The notes under the pieces: model-generated
What the model was told of the DNA's origin: nothing
What the model saw: the letters and a program-made list of their open reading frames with translations, nothing else
The model's database searches: none
Shown here: in pieces, positions 27,288-36,949 of the stretch
Position numbering within the stretch: the first letter of the stretch is position 1
Layout: each line of letters starts with the position of its first letter
Assembly: GCF_006864135.1 (NCBI RefSeq)
Contig: NZ_SADV01000008.1
Location: forward strand, 124,001-188,000
Direction: 5' to 3'
DNA length: 64,000 nucleotides
Origin: Lysinibacillus sphaericus
GTDB taxonomy: Bacteria > Bacillota > Bacilli > Bacillales_A > Planococcaceae
Translations under genes and position numbers: made by a program

Positions 27288-28045
27288 TTTCTTTCTCCTA
27301 CTTTCGTTATTTCCTCGATGACTGCTTGCATTGTATATACGCTCGGCATAACATCCACAATAGCACCGTGATTCAAAATAGCTGCTTCTGTAATATGACC
27401 GATTACGGCTACACGTACTGCCTCCCAACCAACTACCGAAGCTACATCCTTGGCGTAGACGTCAACAGCGGAAGGACTAGCAAAAATCACTGTGACATCG
27501 CTATTCGCGCGGATACATTCAATCATTAATTGCTTTTGGTCGTGTCGCTCAATCGTTTCATAAACTGTCCATTCCTTCAATTTAAAGGGCAGCCCTTCCT
27601 TCAATGTCTTTTTCGCTTTTTCTCCACGAATAAATAGACATGTAGGATTGCTACCTGCTACACTAGGAAATTCTTGAACAAATACATCTGCACTAAATAT
27701 AGAAGGCATAAAGCTCACATGGAATCCTAGCTGTTCTAGGGCTGTAGTAGTTTTAGTACCAATAGAAGCAATTTTCCCTGGAAAATGCGCTGCATTTACA
27801 CTAAATCGTCGCATCTTACTAGCAAAAGCTTCTACAGCATTTTGACTCGTAAAAATGAGCCATTCAAATTGACGCGCAAACTCTAGTTGCATATCATCAT
27901 TTCTATTGATCAGCTCGCAAGTTTCAATCAATGGGGCAATTACTGCTTGGCCACCTAAAGCTGTAATGTCATCTATTATTGTTGTCGTTTTAGATGTACC
28001 TGTCAAAATAATAGTTTTACCTTCTAAAGGTAAATTATTTTGCAT
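27284..28045 (-). CDS. hemD: Uroporphyrinogen-III synthase
   Basis: 253 residues. The family is weakly conserved but [30 protein letters not shown] and [17 protein letters not shown] are typical of HemD's two-lobed fold. It closes and inverts ring D of hydroxymethylbilane. Its ATG lies within the last codons of hemC (11-base overlap), and hemB overlaps its end. Confidence 0.93.
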   Translation of the reverse strand: MQNNLPLEGKTIILTGTSKTTTIIDDITALGGQAVIAPLIETCELINRNDDMQLEFARQFEWLIFTSQNAVEAFASKMRRFSVNAAHFPGKIASIGTKTTTALEQLGFHVSFMPSIFSADVFVQEFPSVAGSNPTCLFIRGEKAKKTLKEGLPFKLKEWTVYETIERHDQKQLMIECIRANSDVTVIFASPSAVDVYAKDVASVVGWEAVRVAVIGHITEAAILNHGAIVDVMPSVYTMQAVIEEITKVGERK

Positions 28046-28967
28046 CTTGCTCTGCCTTTACTCGTTGAATTAATTCAAAAGCACCTTGCTTCGTTAAAAT
28101 TTCAGCAAGCTCTTTTCCAACTGCTTCCGCATCAGTGCCCACAACAGTTTCCTTATAAACAACTGAAGCGTCTGGAGCAGCAACAAGTCCGGTTAATGTA
28201 ATTTCTTCCCCATTAGACTTTGCGTATCCTGCGATAGGTACTTGACAGCCTCCATCCATAGCAGCTAAGAAAGCACGTTCTGCATGCGCTTCTTGCCACG
28301 TAATGCTATCTGTTAACTTGCCTAATTCTGTTAATAGCTCCGTATCGTCTCCACGACATTCAATACCTAGAGAGCCCTGTGCTACTGCTGGTAAACAATC
28401 TTCAACAGGTAAAAACTCAGTAACTACATCATCGCTCCAGCCAAGGCGTTTTAGTCCAGCTGCTGCTAAAATAATAGCATCGTATTCATCAGTTTCAAGT
28501 TTAGCTAAACGTGTATCCACATTTCCACGAATCCATTTAATTTCTATATCTGGACGGACTGTTAAAAGTTGAGCACTGCGACGAAGAGAACTTGTCCCAA
28601 CAACAGCTCCTGCTGGAAGATTGGCAAATTTCACATGTCCTTTTGAAATAAATGCATCACGCGCATCTTCACGTGGTGGAATACAGCCAATTACTAATCC
28701 TTCAGGCAGTACTGCAGGCATATCCTTCATAGAATGAACAGCAAAGTCAATTTCTTTGTCGTAAAGTGCTTGTTCAATTTCTTTTACGAAAAGCCCTTTA
28801 CCACCTACTTTAGATAGCTGCACATCTAAAATTTGATCACCTTTCGTCACAATTTCTTTCACTTCAAATTCAAATGGTACACCAGCAGCTTTTAACTCAT
28901 TGATAAACCAATTTGTTTGAGTTAAAGCTAGCTTACTTCTCCTAGAACCTACAATAATTTTTCTCAA
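28035..28967 (-). CDS. hemC: Porphobilinogen deaminase (hydroxymethylbilane synthase)
   Basis: 310 residues. N-terminal [42 protein letters not shown], and the dipyrromethane-cofactor cysteine in [13 protein letters not shown]. It polymerises four porphobilinogens. It lies 18 bases after hemX and overlaps hemD. Confidence 0.97.
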   Translation of the reverse strand: MRKIIVGSRRSKLALTQTNWFINELKAAGVPFEFEVKEIVTKGDQILDVQLSKVGGKGLFVKEIEQALYDKEIDFAVHSMKDMPAVLPEGLVIGCIPPREDARDAFISKGHVKFANLPAGAVVGTSSLRRSAQLLTVRPDIEIKWIRGNVDTRLAKLETDEYDAIILAAAGLKRLGWSDDVVTEFLPVEDCLPAVAQGSLGIECRGDDTELLTELGKLTDSITWQEAHAERAFLAAMDGGCQVPIAGYAKSNGEEITLTGLVAAPDASVVYKETVVGTDAEAVGKELAEILTKQGAFELIQRVKAEQDAK

Positions 28968-28985
28968 CAGTCTCCAACCTCTCTT

Positions 28986-29813
28986 CTAATACCATAAATG
29001 GAATCGTGATAAACTACTTCCTAAAAAGAAGTTAACAACAACTAATAGGTAAGCGTATATATGTACCCACGCATAACTTGTCCCTGTCAGCTTACTCTTA
29101 CGATTCACATACAATATAAAGCAATACAAAATTAAAATAATAAAGGACCCAATAATCTTCGCATCAAAAATTGAAAAACTCTCTAGCGTTAGTAGTGCCC
29201 ATTCAAACCCTAAAACTAAACTTACAAATAGCACTGGAATAGCAATGAAAAATGAAACATTCATCCAGTTACTCGTCTGCTGTAGTGATGGTAACCTTGT
29301 CCATAAATGTGACCATTTTTTCTTTTTTAGCAAACGATATAATACTAAATACAATATCGCAAAAACAAATGTTAACGAGAACATTGCATACGATAATATT
29401 GCAAATGATATATGAATAAAAAGCAATTCCGAAATTAAAGTATCGCTAACTACTCCTGTTGACCGTTTCGGCATAAAAGTAAAGATACTAGCAAATAAAA
29501 ATCCTAGTATATTAATAATAAACACCGGTAGATCAACCCGTGCAATACAGTGTAAAATAATTGATAATGTCACGAGCAACCAGGAATAAAAGAGAATCCC
29601 TTCTGACAACGATAAAATCGGAAAACGCTTCGTTCCCACAAAAGTTAATAGTATAATGGCACTTTGAATTACCCATACGAATGAGACAAGCCAAAAAGCA
29701 ATCCGCCTTGCTTTTATTTGTTTATAAAAGTAATCAGTAAAGTAACATACTAGACTGATCCCATACAAGACAATCATTACTTCATAGAGCCTTGTCATTG
29801 TCAAATCAGCCAA
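28986..29813 (-). CDS. hemX: HemX-type cytochrome c assembly-like membrane protein
   Basis: 275 residues with about eight membrane helices, resembling the CcsA/HemX family (a histidine-containing stretch LLFIHISFAILSYAMFSLTFVF is typical of this group). In B. subtilis HemX lowers the level of HemA (glutamyl-tRNA reductase). Start TTG 29813 has AAGGG upstream; an internal ATG at 29798 is possible. It is the second gene of the hem operon, separated from hemA by a strong terminator-like hairpin. Confidence 0.88.
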   Translation of the reverse strand: MADLTMTRLYEVMIVLYGISLVCYFTDYFYKQIKARRIAFWLVSFVWVIQSAIILLTFVGTKRFPILSLSEGILFYSWLLVTLSIILHCIARVDLPVFIINILGFLFASIFTFMPKRSTGVVSDTLISELLFIHISFAILSYAMFSLTFVFAILYLVLYRLLKKKKWSHLWTRLPSLQQTSNWMNVSFFIAIPVLFVSLVLGFEWALLTLESFSIFDAKIIGSFIILILYCFILYVNRKSKLTGTSYAWVHIYAYLLVVVNFFLGSSLSRFHLWY

Positions 29814-29865
29814 TAGACATCCCTTCTTTATTTTGAGAGTGCTAAAGTAATGTACTTTAGCCTAG

Positions 29866-29912
29866 AAAAAAACGTTTTCGTATCCTTAGTTTACCACACA
29901 GATACGAAAACG
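29866..29912 (-). terminator. Terminator-like hairpin between hemA and hemX
   Basis: A perfect 12-bp stem (CGTTTTCGTATC 29873-29884, GATACGAAAACG 29901-29912). On the minus strand it is followed by seven T. It lies about 100 bases downstream of hemA and upstream of hemX, inside what is usually one operon. Confidence 0.88.
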
Positions 29913-30008
29913 CCTCATTTAATATCAGTAGAAAATCTCGTTCACGAGAAAGAAACTCGAAGGAACAACTAATAATTCTAAAGTTACACCCCGAACACAT
30001 AGTTATCT

Positions 30009-31373
30009 TTAGAAAGAATACTTTGGTTCAGTGGAAGTTTGTGATGACTGTACGCGTTTTTTGCGTTCAAGCTCTTGTTCTGTCATCACAGTAACTTCAG
30101 CTTCCACAGCATCCTCAATACCGAAAATTTGTTGGAATAAACGTAACTGTTCATTTGCTTTTGGTGAATTTGCCATTTCCTTAGCTTGTAAAATTGGTTC
30201 TTTTAACAATTGATTAATAATAGATTTCGTATGCTTACTTAAAATTTTACGTTCTCGATCCGTTAAATCTGGCATTTTATTTTCAATACTAATCATTGTC
30301 TCTTCTTGAATATGATTCGCTTTTTTACGTAAAGCCGAGATGACAGGGACAACGCCAAGAGTTGCAACCCAATCTTTAAATTGCCCAATCTCTTTGCCAA
30401 TCATCGATGAAATATCAGCCGCAGCACGTTCACGTTCTGCTAAGTTTGCTTCGACGATGCCTTGTAAATCATCTATATCATATAAGAAAACATTTGGTAA
30501 ATCTCCAACACGTGGATCAATATCACGAGGAACTGCAATATCGACCATAAATAATGGTTTACCTTTACGTAAACGTTCAACAAATTGCATCAATTCATAG
30601 TCAATAACATAATCTGTTGCACCTGTAGACGTAATTAAAATATCCGCTTCTAATAACGAACATTGTAGTTCCTTCATAGATTTTGCTTCACCGTCAAATT
30701 TAGCTGCCAAACTTTCTGCTTTTTCGAACGTACGGTTAATGACGGTTACTTTTCCTACACCGCTACCGTAAAGGTTCTCAATAGCAAGTTCCCCCATTTT
30801 CCCTGCACCTAAAATTGCTACATGTTTCCGTTGTAAAGATCCGAATATTTTCTTCGCTAATTCAACTGCTGCATAAGAGACAGATACCGCGTTCTCACCG
30901 ATAGCCGTTTCATTATGTGCACGCTTCGCAAATGTCACTGCTTGTTTAAATAGCTGATTGTAAACCGTTCCTGTCGTTCCAATCTCTTGTCCATTTAAGA
31001 AGCTTTTTCGTACTTGTCCTAAAATTTGAGTTTCGCCAAGTACCATCGAATCAATTCCAGCAGTCACTTTAAATAAATGTTCGATTGCCTCATCTTCTTC
31101 ACGAATTGTTAAATACGAAGAAAATGTCTCCACAGGTAAGTCGAACCAATTCGCTAAAAATTGTTTTACAAAATGACGTCCGGTATGCAATTGATCAACT
31201 ACTGCATATATTTCTGTGCGGTTACATGTCGAAACAATAACATTTTCTAATATACTTTTTTGCTTCTGTAGCGCTTCCATTGCCTGTGGTAGTTCACTCT
31301 CTATGAATGATAACTTTTCACGAATCTCAACTGGCGCCGTTTTATAATTCAAGCCTACTACGATGGTATGCAT
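30009..31373 (-). CDS. hemA: Glutamyl-tRNA reductase
   Basis: 454 residues. It makes glutamate-1-semialdehyde from Glu-tRNA, the committed step of C5 haem synthesis. [20 protein letters not shown] is the N-terminus; the catalytic cysteine is in [13 protein letters not shown]; the NADPH site is [13 protein letters not shown]; a C-terminal dimerisation helix region follows. ATG 31373 has GAGAGGTG seven bases upstream; the longer frame to 31382 does not. It heads the hem genes and has a PerR-box-like site upstream. Confidence 0.97.
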   Translation of the reverse strand: MHTIVVGLNYKTAPVEIREKLSFIESELPQAMEALQKQKSILENVIVSTCNRTEIYAVVDQLHTGRHFVKQFLANWFDLPVETFSSYLTIREEDEAIEHLFKVTAGIDSMVLGETQILGQVRKSFLNGQEIGTTGTVYNQLFKQAVTFAKRAHNETAIGENAVSVSYAAVELAKKIFGSLQRKHVAILGAGKMGELAIENLYGSGVGKVTVINRTFEKAESLAAKFDGEAKSMKELQCSLLEADILITSTGATDYVIDYELMQFVERLRKGKPLFMVDIAVPRDIDPRVGDLPNVFLYDIDDLQGIVEANLAERERAAADISSMIGKEIGQFKDWVATLGVVPVISALRKKANHIQEETMISIENKMPDLTDRERKILSKHTKSIINQLLKEPILQAKEMANSPKANEQLRLFQQIFGIEDAVEAEVTVMTEQELERKKRVQSSQTSTEPKYSF

Positions 31374-31408
31374 GAATAACACCTCTCACGTTCTAATTAA
31401 CAAATCTC

Positions 31409-31414
31409 ATTATA
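31409..31414 (-). promoter_or_regulatory. Candidate -10 box of the hemA promoter
   Basis: TATAAT on the minus strand in the context CTGTGCTATAATGAG, 36 bases upstream of the hemA ATG. The -35 region is poor (TTGATG at 19 bases). Confidence 0.5.
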
Positions 31415-31483
31415 GCACAGTTCGACAAGAGTTCATCAATAATTTGTGAACATGTCATGAAGAACTAAAATTCGTTATCTACA

Positions 31484-31498
31484 TTAGAATTATTATAA
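31484..31498 (-). promoter_or_regulatory. PerR-box-like site upstream of hemA
   Basis: On the minus strand TTATAATAATTCTAA matches the Bacillus Per box TTATAATnATTATAA at all but one defined position. B. subtilis hemAXCDBL is a known PerR target, so the site fits expectation. It lies about 70 bases upstream of the candidate -10. Confidence 0.55.
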
Positions 31499-31566
31499 AC
31501 TAAGTGTAACAAATTATACTTCCTGTTTCAAATTTAATGTTTTCCAGAACATTTTCTCTCATTATC

Positions 31567-31720
31567 AAAACGTTGGTTGATTTCCGTTCCGACTGGGCGC
31601 TTTCCCGGGGGCGTCCGATGAGCCGCTTCGCTTCGCTGCAGGGTCTCATCTGTGACGCTGATCCCCAATGAGTCGCTCAGTCTCCACTCCAATCAACTTA
31701 TTCACATGATATACGTTTTA
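31567..31720. repeat. Class A repeat, copy A4
   Basis: A complete copy: AAAACGTTGGTTGATT, TCCGTTCCGACTGGGCG at the left; GGGGGCGTCCGATGAG centre, pairing with CTCATCTGTGACGC and GATCCCC; CGCTCAGTC, TCCACTCCAATCAAC and ACGTTTTA at the right. Flanking bases 31721-32162 are AT-rich with nothing recognisable. Confidence 0.8.
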
Positions 31721-32162
31721 TTAAAGGCATTCCTATCTTCTGATGATGAACAAATAAAAGATGATTGATATTGAAGATTCCTAAAGGCAATTCCTAATTA
31801 TTCATACGTACAAACTATTACTTTCACGTTGGAATAAGGATAATCAATTATTTTATTTTTTTTAGGTAAATATGTCTTTCGGAATAAACAATAAAGTTAA
31901 ACCAAATCTTACAACTCTATTGTTCTTTTAATTATTATTGACGTAAGAAAAATGCCTATGTTGAATTATTATTTTTAACAAGGCTAAATTTACTTTCTTA
32001 ACTATTGTTCCCTAATTCTAAATTAAGATAAACATTTCTGTACATTAATCATCACCTTAAAGTATCTTTAGGTGTATTATTGCCAAATTTAATAAATTAA
32101 CTAAATAAAAGCTTCATTTCGAAGGTTAGGATAAATTTTTTTGACTTATATGATGAAGATAA

Positions 32163-32207
32163 GTTGATTGAATTGGAGGTGCAACGGAAATCAACCCCAC
32201 GTTATGG
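32163..32207. repeat. Collapsed class A repeat (ends only)
   Basis: GTTGATTGAATTGGAGGT joins directly to AACGGAAATCAACCCCACGT. In reverse this is a class A left end fused to a right end, with the centre missing. Confidence 0.65.
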
Positions 32208-32228
32208 TAATAAGTATATAAAATCAAA

Positions 32229-32264
32229 AAAAGCTGAACTAATTTTGTCTATTAGTTCAGCTTA
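32229..32264 (-). terminator. Terminator after the SLH-vWA gene
   Basis: AAGCTGAACTAAT and ATTAGTTCAGCTT form a perfect 13-bp stem with seven T on the minus strand; it begins 12 bases after the stop codon. Confidence 0.92.
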
Positions 32265-32275
32265 ACTTTTATCTA

Positions 32276-35179
32276 TTAATTTGCGATTGTCACAGTTTTA
32301 GTAGTTATAATTTTACCGTCTTTATCATATGCTACGAATTCAATCTCATTATTAACTTTGAAGTCCTGCATTGTTTGCACTGTTTTTGTTAGCATGTAGA
32401 CATTATCACTACGCTTTGTCAATTCAAATTGCACATCTCCACTTAAAGAAGGGAAACGTACATTAATCTTTGCAACATTTGAGCAATTACCATCGATTCT
32501 TGCATTCATCGTAATATTGCCTTTGCGTAGAGTGACTGTCGCTTCTTCAAATAAATCTTCAGGATTCACGCAACTTGAAGGCGCAGTTTTACATAAAATT
32601 GCATCAATAATTTTTTGGAAAACTTGATGTAATTGTAAGTTATCATTAGCGTGGTAATAAGTACCACCAGTTTCAGTAGCCAGTTGCATTAAAATTGCAT
32701 CATTGACTTGTGATTTTTTACCGATACTTACAGTGTAAACCTTAACCCCTTTATTTTTCGCATCGTTCAGCACTTTTGTCATTTTAGATTTACTTGTTTT
32801 ACCGTCTGATACGACAATTATAGCTTTTGAAGTTTTCGAGTCATTTGAGAATTTAGACAGAGCGAGATCTATACCTGCAAAAATATCTGTAGCACCCTTC
32901 TCTTTTGATGCTTTATATAGATCTTTTTTCAAGACATTGTCTGTGCTGCCCTCTCCAAGAACAGTAGCTTTTGTATTTGTTTCAATAACAATATTATTTT
33001 TAGCCTTAATTTGATTGATTACTTCCATCATCTTCTTACCACGATAATTTGTTTGATCAGCAGCTTTCATGGAAGCAGAGTAATCAACTACGTAAGCAAC
33101 TTCTGTTGCTAAAGAACAAGAATTTTTACTAAAGTAAGGATTTGTGAAAATTTCCTTTGGTATTGTTTTATCTTTAAAATCCTTCAATATTGTTGCATAA
33201 CGAGGATCTATTTTATTAACTAATGTTGCTTCAGCTTTTGATTTTCCATAAATAACCGAATCAAAGTACGCTACAGCTGTCCCTGGGCTTCCTGTGTGAT
33301 TTACATAATCCGAAGTATTTGTCACAAATGAAGCTGTTTTCTCAACACCATCAAATTTAATTTTCACTGTTCCTTGGTAATCAGTAATAATTTCTCCACC
33401 TGGTCTTACTAATGTAACCATAACCTTCGTATAACGATCTTTACCCGATGGTCTTGATGCCGCATCTGCACTTTCTTTTAATGCTTCCACTCGTTTTTTA
33501 TAGGCTTCTACTTGACCGAGTAATTTACCACCTTGGTATTTTAATAATACTGTTCGATCATAGTTACTTAAGCTTGTAAGAATTGCATAAATTTTCATGA
33601 CACTATCATAATGCTCGAGCGTCAGCTGTTTTTCGTCTGGCATATAGCCCATAAGTTGAATAATAGAACCGACTGGATTAATATTCTCAACCTGTGAGGC
33701 AATCGCATCATCGATTCCTTGAATACGGTAAATAGGACGCCCATCATCTGAAATCATATACATAATTTCAATCTTATCACTAATAGAATCCTTTAAGCGT
33801 TTTTGAATAATTGTTTCGAATAGCCAAACAGAAATATTATAATTCTCAAACTGTAAGATGGCATTTTCATAGCCTAATGCAGGGTAATTTTTATCACTGC
33901 CACCATATTGTAAATATTTATTTTCCACATTTCCTAAACTATTTGTTACATTCGTTTGCTGTCCAATACTAAATAGCTTTTCTTCTGGATTAATCCAATG
34001 AACGTTAATAATGTTTTCAGTAAAGAAAGTTGGTAATTTTTCATACGGTACATATGGAGGTGTGACATTTCCATTTTCATCATCCGTGTTTGCTGGATCA
34101 TACACTTGATAATCAATGCGCATTTCTGGCTGAGGTGAGTAACGTACATGTGCATTCAATTTCTCACCTACAAGACATTTCATACCAGGATCTGTGTTGT
34201 TAATAAGCTCAAATGTAATTGTATCACGTACAGATTTTGTTAATTTTGGTGCTATAACAATTGCAGAGACAGTAGAGCCATCTGATTGTACATTTCGAAC
34301 AGCCTCACCAGATGTGTCAACGATTTTTGCTCCATATGACGAAGTTACACGGAATGTATAAGATTTATCATCAGGTATTGGATCACCATTACAAGCTTTT
34401 AAAGATACAGTAATGAGCGTTGAATCTTGATTATTTGCAATTAAATCTGGTTTTTCTACATCAATACTTTGAAGAGCATTATTCACATACTCTGGTCCAG
34501 TAAAATCATTAGAATTATCTTTTGGCACTTCAAATTCTGCGTTGTTTGAGCCCATGAAGCCTGGCGGTAATGTGATTTTATCATTATCACGACCTGCTGC
34601 TGCACGTTTTAATCCTAGTACAGCAAAGTTGCCGTTTTGTACACTGCGATATAAAAATTCAGCAATATCTCCACGAGTCAGCTTTGTAGAAGGATCGAAA
34701 TCGGCAAATGTCTTTTTACCAGTGCTTCCTGTTGAAATATCATTTGTGTATAAATATTGAACTGCCTGAGGCTCGTCTAAATCTAAACCTTTAAAGGCAG
34801 CATATATACGCGCAAATTGTCCACGTGTAACAGCTTTCGAACGATTTGCTGTTGTGTAAGTACCATTGAACGGTAAATAAAACTCACTGTAAAAGTTATA
34901 TGCGACACTTTCGTTATATGTTAATGCATAGTTCTTATCGAGCTTAGCAAACATTACAACAAGCTCTCGATCAGTTATTTGCTCATTAGGTAAAAAGTTA
35001 TTAGCGCTATTTAATGAGAGTAGATCATTATCGACTGCCCACGAAATAGCTTTGTATTTACCGTTATTTGTTGGGACATCATTAATTGTCGTAGCCGCTT
35101 GGGTCACAGCTGGAGCTGCTGTCACCAAAATTAGTACGAAACAAAGCAGAGATAGAAATGCTTTTTTAGCATAGGTCAT
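32276..35179 (-). CDS. Surface protein with SLH domains and a von Willebrand A domain
   Basis: 967 residues. Order: signal peptide (cleavage near VTQAATT), about three SLH-type repeats (residues 35-200; INDVPTNNGKYKAISWAVDNDLL, AVTRGQFARIYAAFKGLDL, KLTRGDIAEFLYRS) for cell-wall polymer binding, a long beta-rich middle, then a vWA domain (about 690-860) with the metal site DYSASM and later GATDIF and VVSDGKTS, and a beta-rich end. vWA domains usually mediate adhesion or protein binding. It starts 19 bases after the SLH gene upstream and is likely co-transcribed with it. No LPXTG motif is seen. Confidence 0.85.
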   Translation of the reverse strand: MTYAKKAFLSLLCFVLILVTAAPAVTQAATTINDVPTNNGKYKAISWAVDNDLLSLNSANNFLPNEQITDRELVVMFAKLDKNYALTYNESVAYNFYSEFYLPFNGTYTTANRSKAVTRGQFARIYAAFKGLDLDEPQAVQYLYTNDISTGSTGKKTFADFDPSTKLTRGDIAEFLYRSVQNGNFAVLGLKRAAAGRDNDKITLPPGFMGSNNAEFEVPKDNSNDFTGPEYVNNALQSIDVEKPDLIANNQDSTLITVSLKACNGDPIPDDKSYTFRVTSSYGAKIVDTSGEAVRNVQSDGSTVSAIVIAPKLTKSVRDTITFELINNTDPGMKCLVGEKLNAHVRYSPQPEMRIDYQVYDPANTDDENGNVTPPYVPYEKLPTFFTENIINVHWINPEEKLFSIGQQTNVTNSLGNVENKYLQYGGSDKNYPALGYENAILQFENYNISVWLFETIIQKRLKDSISDKIEIMYMISDDGRPIYRIQGIDDAIASQVENINPVGSIIQLMGYMPDEKQLTLEHYDSVMKIYAILTSLSNYDRTVLLKYQGGKLLGQVEAYKKRVEALKESADAASRPSGKDRYTKVMVTLVRPGGEIITDYQGTVKIKFDGVEKTASFVTNTSDYVNHTGSPGTAVAYFDSVIYGKSKAEATLVNKIDPRYATILKDFKDKTIPKEIFTNPYFSKNSCSLATEVAYVVDYSASMKAADQTNYRGKKMMEVINQIKAKNNIVIETNTKATVLGEGSTDNVLKKDLYKASKEKGATDIFAGIDLALSKFSNDSKTSKAIIVVSDGKTSKSKMTKVLNDAKNKGVKVYTVSIGKKSQVNDAILMQLATETGGTYYHANDNLQLHQVFQKIIDAILCKTAPSSCVNPEDLFEEATVTLRKGNITMNARIDGNCSNVAKINVRFPSLSGDVQFELTKRSDNVYMLTKTVQTMQDFKVNNEIEFVAYDKDGKIITTKTVTIAN

Positions 35180-35198
35180 TTATTTTTCAGCCCTTTCG

Positions 35199-36677
35199 TT
35201 AATTAAAGAACAATATGTCATCACGATAGTTTTGTTTTAAATCGCTTTCCAAATAATTCAAGAAACGTTCTAATACTACGGATGCTTGTGCTCGCGTTAA
35301 TGGTTGATCTGGATTAAATCGACCTGTTATAGGGTCACCAGTCATTAAGCCTAACTCATTCGCAATGTATATTCCGTCTTTTGAATATTTTGGAATTTGC
35401 GCATCATCCTTAAACTTTGTCACATAGCCTGGATCTGGCGCCTTATTTTCTAGCCCTAATGCACGTACAAAAATCGTAGCGGCTTGAGCTCGAGTAATTT
35501 GATTATCAGGTTGGAAGTACTCTGGCGTTACACCTTTAACAATTCCTTTTTTATACGCAGACTCAATATAGGCATAATCTTTTACCGTACGTTTAACATC
35601 TTTAAAAACACTAGTAGCTGATGTCGATTTTTTCGTTTTCGGTTCTTCCATAACACGTAAGTCAACTGCCTTACCAATCGCCGTTGTAAAGTCAATACGC
35701 TTCATAGGGGTATTTGGTGAGAAGAAATTACTTGCATCAGAGTAAATACCTAAAGAGTATAATTTTTCAATAGCTCCTTTTGCATAATGCTTTGATAGAT
35801 CACGGAACTTAGGAATGATTAAACGCTCTATTGTCGGCATATATTCTTTATCTAAATCAAGAGTACCTTTTTGTCCAGAGTATAAATCAAACGTATATTC
35901 AGAAATAACATCTTTTTCACTTACTACCGCATATCCACCATCAAAGCTACCTAAACTTCCTAGGTTTTCTTCATAGTTTAGTATACGTGATTTGCTTGTC
36001 GATAAACGGTTTTTCACATGGCTAGTCTTACCGTCGCTATATTTATAAACAGCTTCTGTTATTTGTGTTTCTGTCGCTCCCCAGAAGTTTTCATAGCCGG
36101 CATGACGACTATCAGTATCAATTGTTACTGTATTTTGAACTGCATTTTTTCCAGTTCCAGTTTGAAAGGCATATGTTTTTCTTGAAATCACATTACCTGA
36201 GTAATAATCAGAGGCTGCACGATTGTCCGCTACAGTCCCTTGTGAAAATTGGTAATCTACCAATGTATATGTTATTTTCCCAACAACAATTTTTTCAGTA
36301 TACTTTTTCACTACACCATTCGATGTTTTTTGACCAATCGTAGCATAATCTACGACATCAGATTCATAGGTCATATTTCGTGTCAATGTCGCACCATTAC
36401 TTGCTGTTAGCTTTAGACTATGTGTTTCGGTTAACTTTCCTTTAGATTCTTTTTGTGTAATTTTAATGTCTTTACTAGTACCTTTAAATATAATGGGTGT
36501 TCCTGTAATGAAAACAGCTTCCTCATATGTATATTCATTTTTTACAGCACCTGTTGTTTCTAATGAAACAGCTGATGCATTTTCTGGGATAGTAATTCCA
36601 ATAATAAATACAGCAAGAACCACTAACATTATTTTAGATAAATGTTTTCGCATTCTTTTTTTGTCCCTCACTTTCAT
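35199..36677 (-). CDS. S-layer homology domain protein
   Basis: 492 residues. A signal peptide (residues about 9-37, ending NASAVS), a unique beta-rich region of about 260 residues, and three C-terminal SLH repeats (FRDLSKHYAKGAIEKL; QITRAQAATIFVRALG; LTRAQASVVLERFLN), which bind pyruvylated wall polymer. The unique region resembles nothing I know. It precedes the SLH-vWA gene by 19 bases. The start at 36677 or the ATG at 36653 are both possible; the latter gives a more typical signal peptide. Confidence 0.85.
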   Translation of the reverse strand: MKVRDKKRMRKHLSKIMLVVLAVFIIGITIPENASAVSLETTGAVKNEYTYEEAVFITGTPIIFKGTSKDIKITQKESKGKLTETHSLKLTASNGATLTRNMTYESDVVDYATIGQKTSNGVVKKYTEKIVVGKITYTLVDYQFSQGTVADNRAASDYYSGNVISRKTYAFQTGTGKNAVQNTVTIDTDSRHAGYENFWGATETQITEAVYKYSDGKTSHVKNRLSTSKSRILNYEENLGSLGSFDGGYAVVSEKDVISEYTFDLYSGQKGTLDLDKEYMPTIERLIIPKFRDLSKHYAKGAIEKLYSLGIYSDASNFFSPNTPMKRIDFTTAIGKAVDLRVMEEPKTKKSTSATSVFKDVKRTVKDYAYIESAYKKGIVKGVTPEYFQPDNQITRAQAATIFVRALGLENKAPDPGYVTKFKDDAQIPKYSKDGIYIANELGLMTGDPITGRFNPDQPLTRAQASVVLERFLNYLESDLKQNYRDDILFFN

Positions 36678-36732
36678 TCCATACCTATCCGCATCTTGAA
36701 GCTGTCAATAAATTTCATCCACTTTACAAAAA

Positions 36733-36783
36733 AATCAGGTGTGTTGATTTTATTCTTATCTGCTTTTATCAACACACCTGAAA
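36733..36783 (-). terminator. Terminator after the secreted protein gene and repeat B3
   Basis: A perfect 14-bp stem (TCAGGTGTGTTGAT / ATCAACACACCTGA) followed on the minus strand by seven T. It separates the gene at 36950 from the SLH gene pair. Confidence 0.92.
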
Positions 36784-36794
36784 ATTTCAAGGTC

Positions 36795-36945
36795 AATTAT
36801 GCCTCGGCATAATTGCGTCCGGAATTGGCTTTGTGCTTAGGCCTGCAGATGTCTTTTGCGCGATAGCGTAGCGGCAGTGGCAATTGTTTTTTGTGCGAAA
36901 GCGCAGTGCTAACGTAAACTCGCAGAAGACTCACAGACTTCTAAA
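36795..36945 (-). repeat. Class B repeat, copy B3
   Basis: AATTATGCC TC GGCATAATT at 36795-36814, GCGTCCGGAATTGGCTTTGTGC, and GCGCGATAGCG / GTGCGAAAGCGCAG boxes like those in B2. It lies between the stop codon at 36950 and the terminator; the CTTCTTTCAGCG hairpin is not recognisable in this copy. Confidence 0.7.
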
Positions 36946-36949
36946 TTGA

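Noticed and set aside
27288-27428. N-terminal extension of hemB
   Set aside because: The 47 extra residues are hemD read in another frame; ATG 27287 has a good ribosome site.
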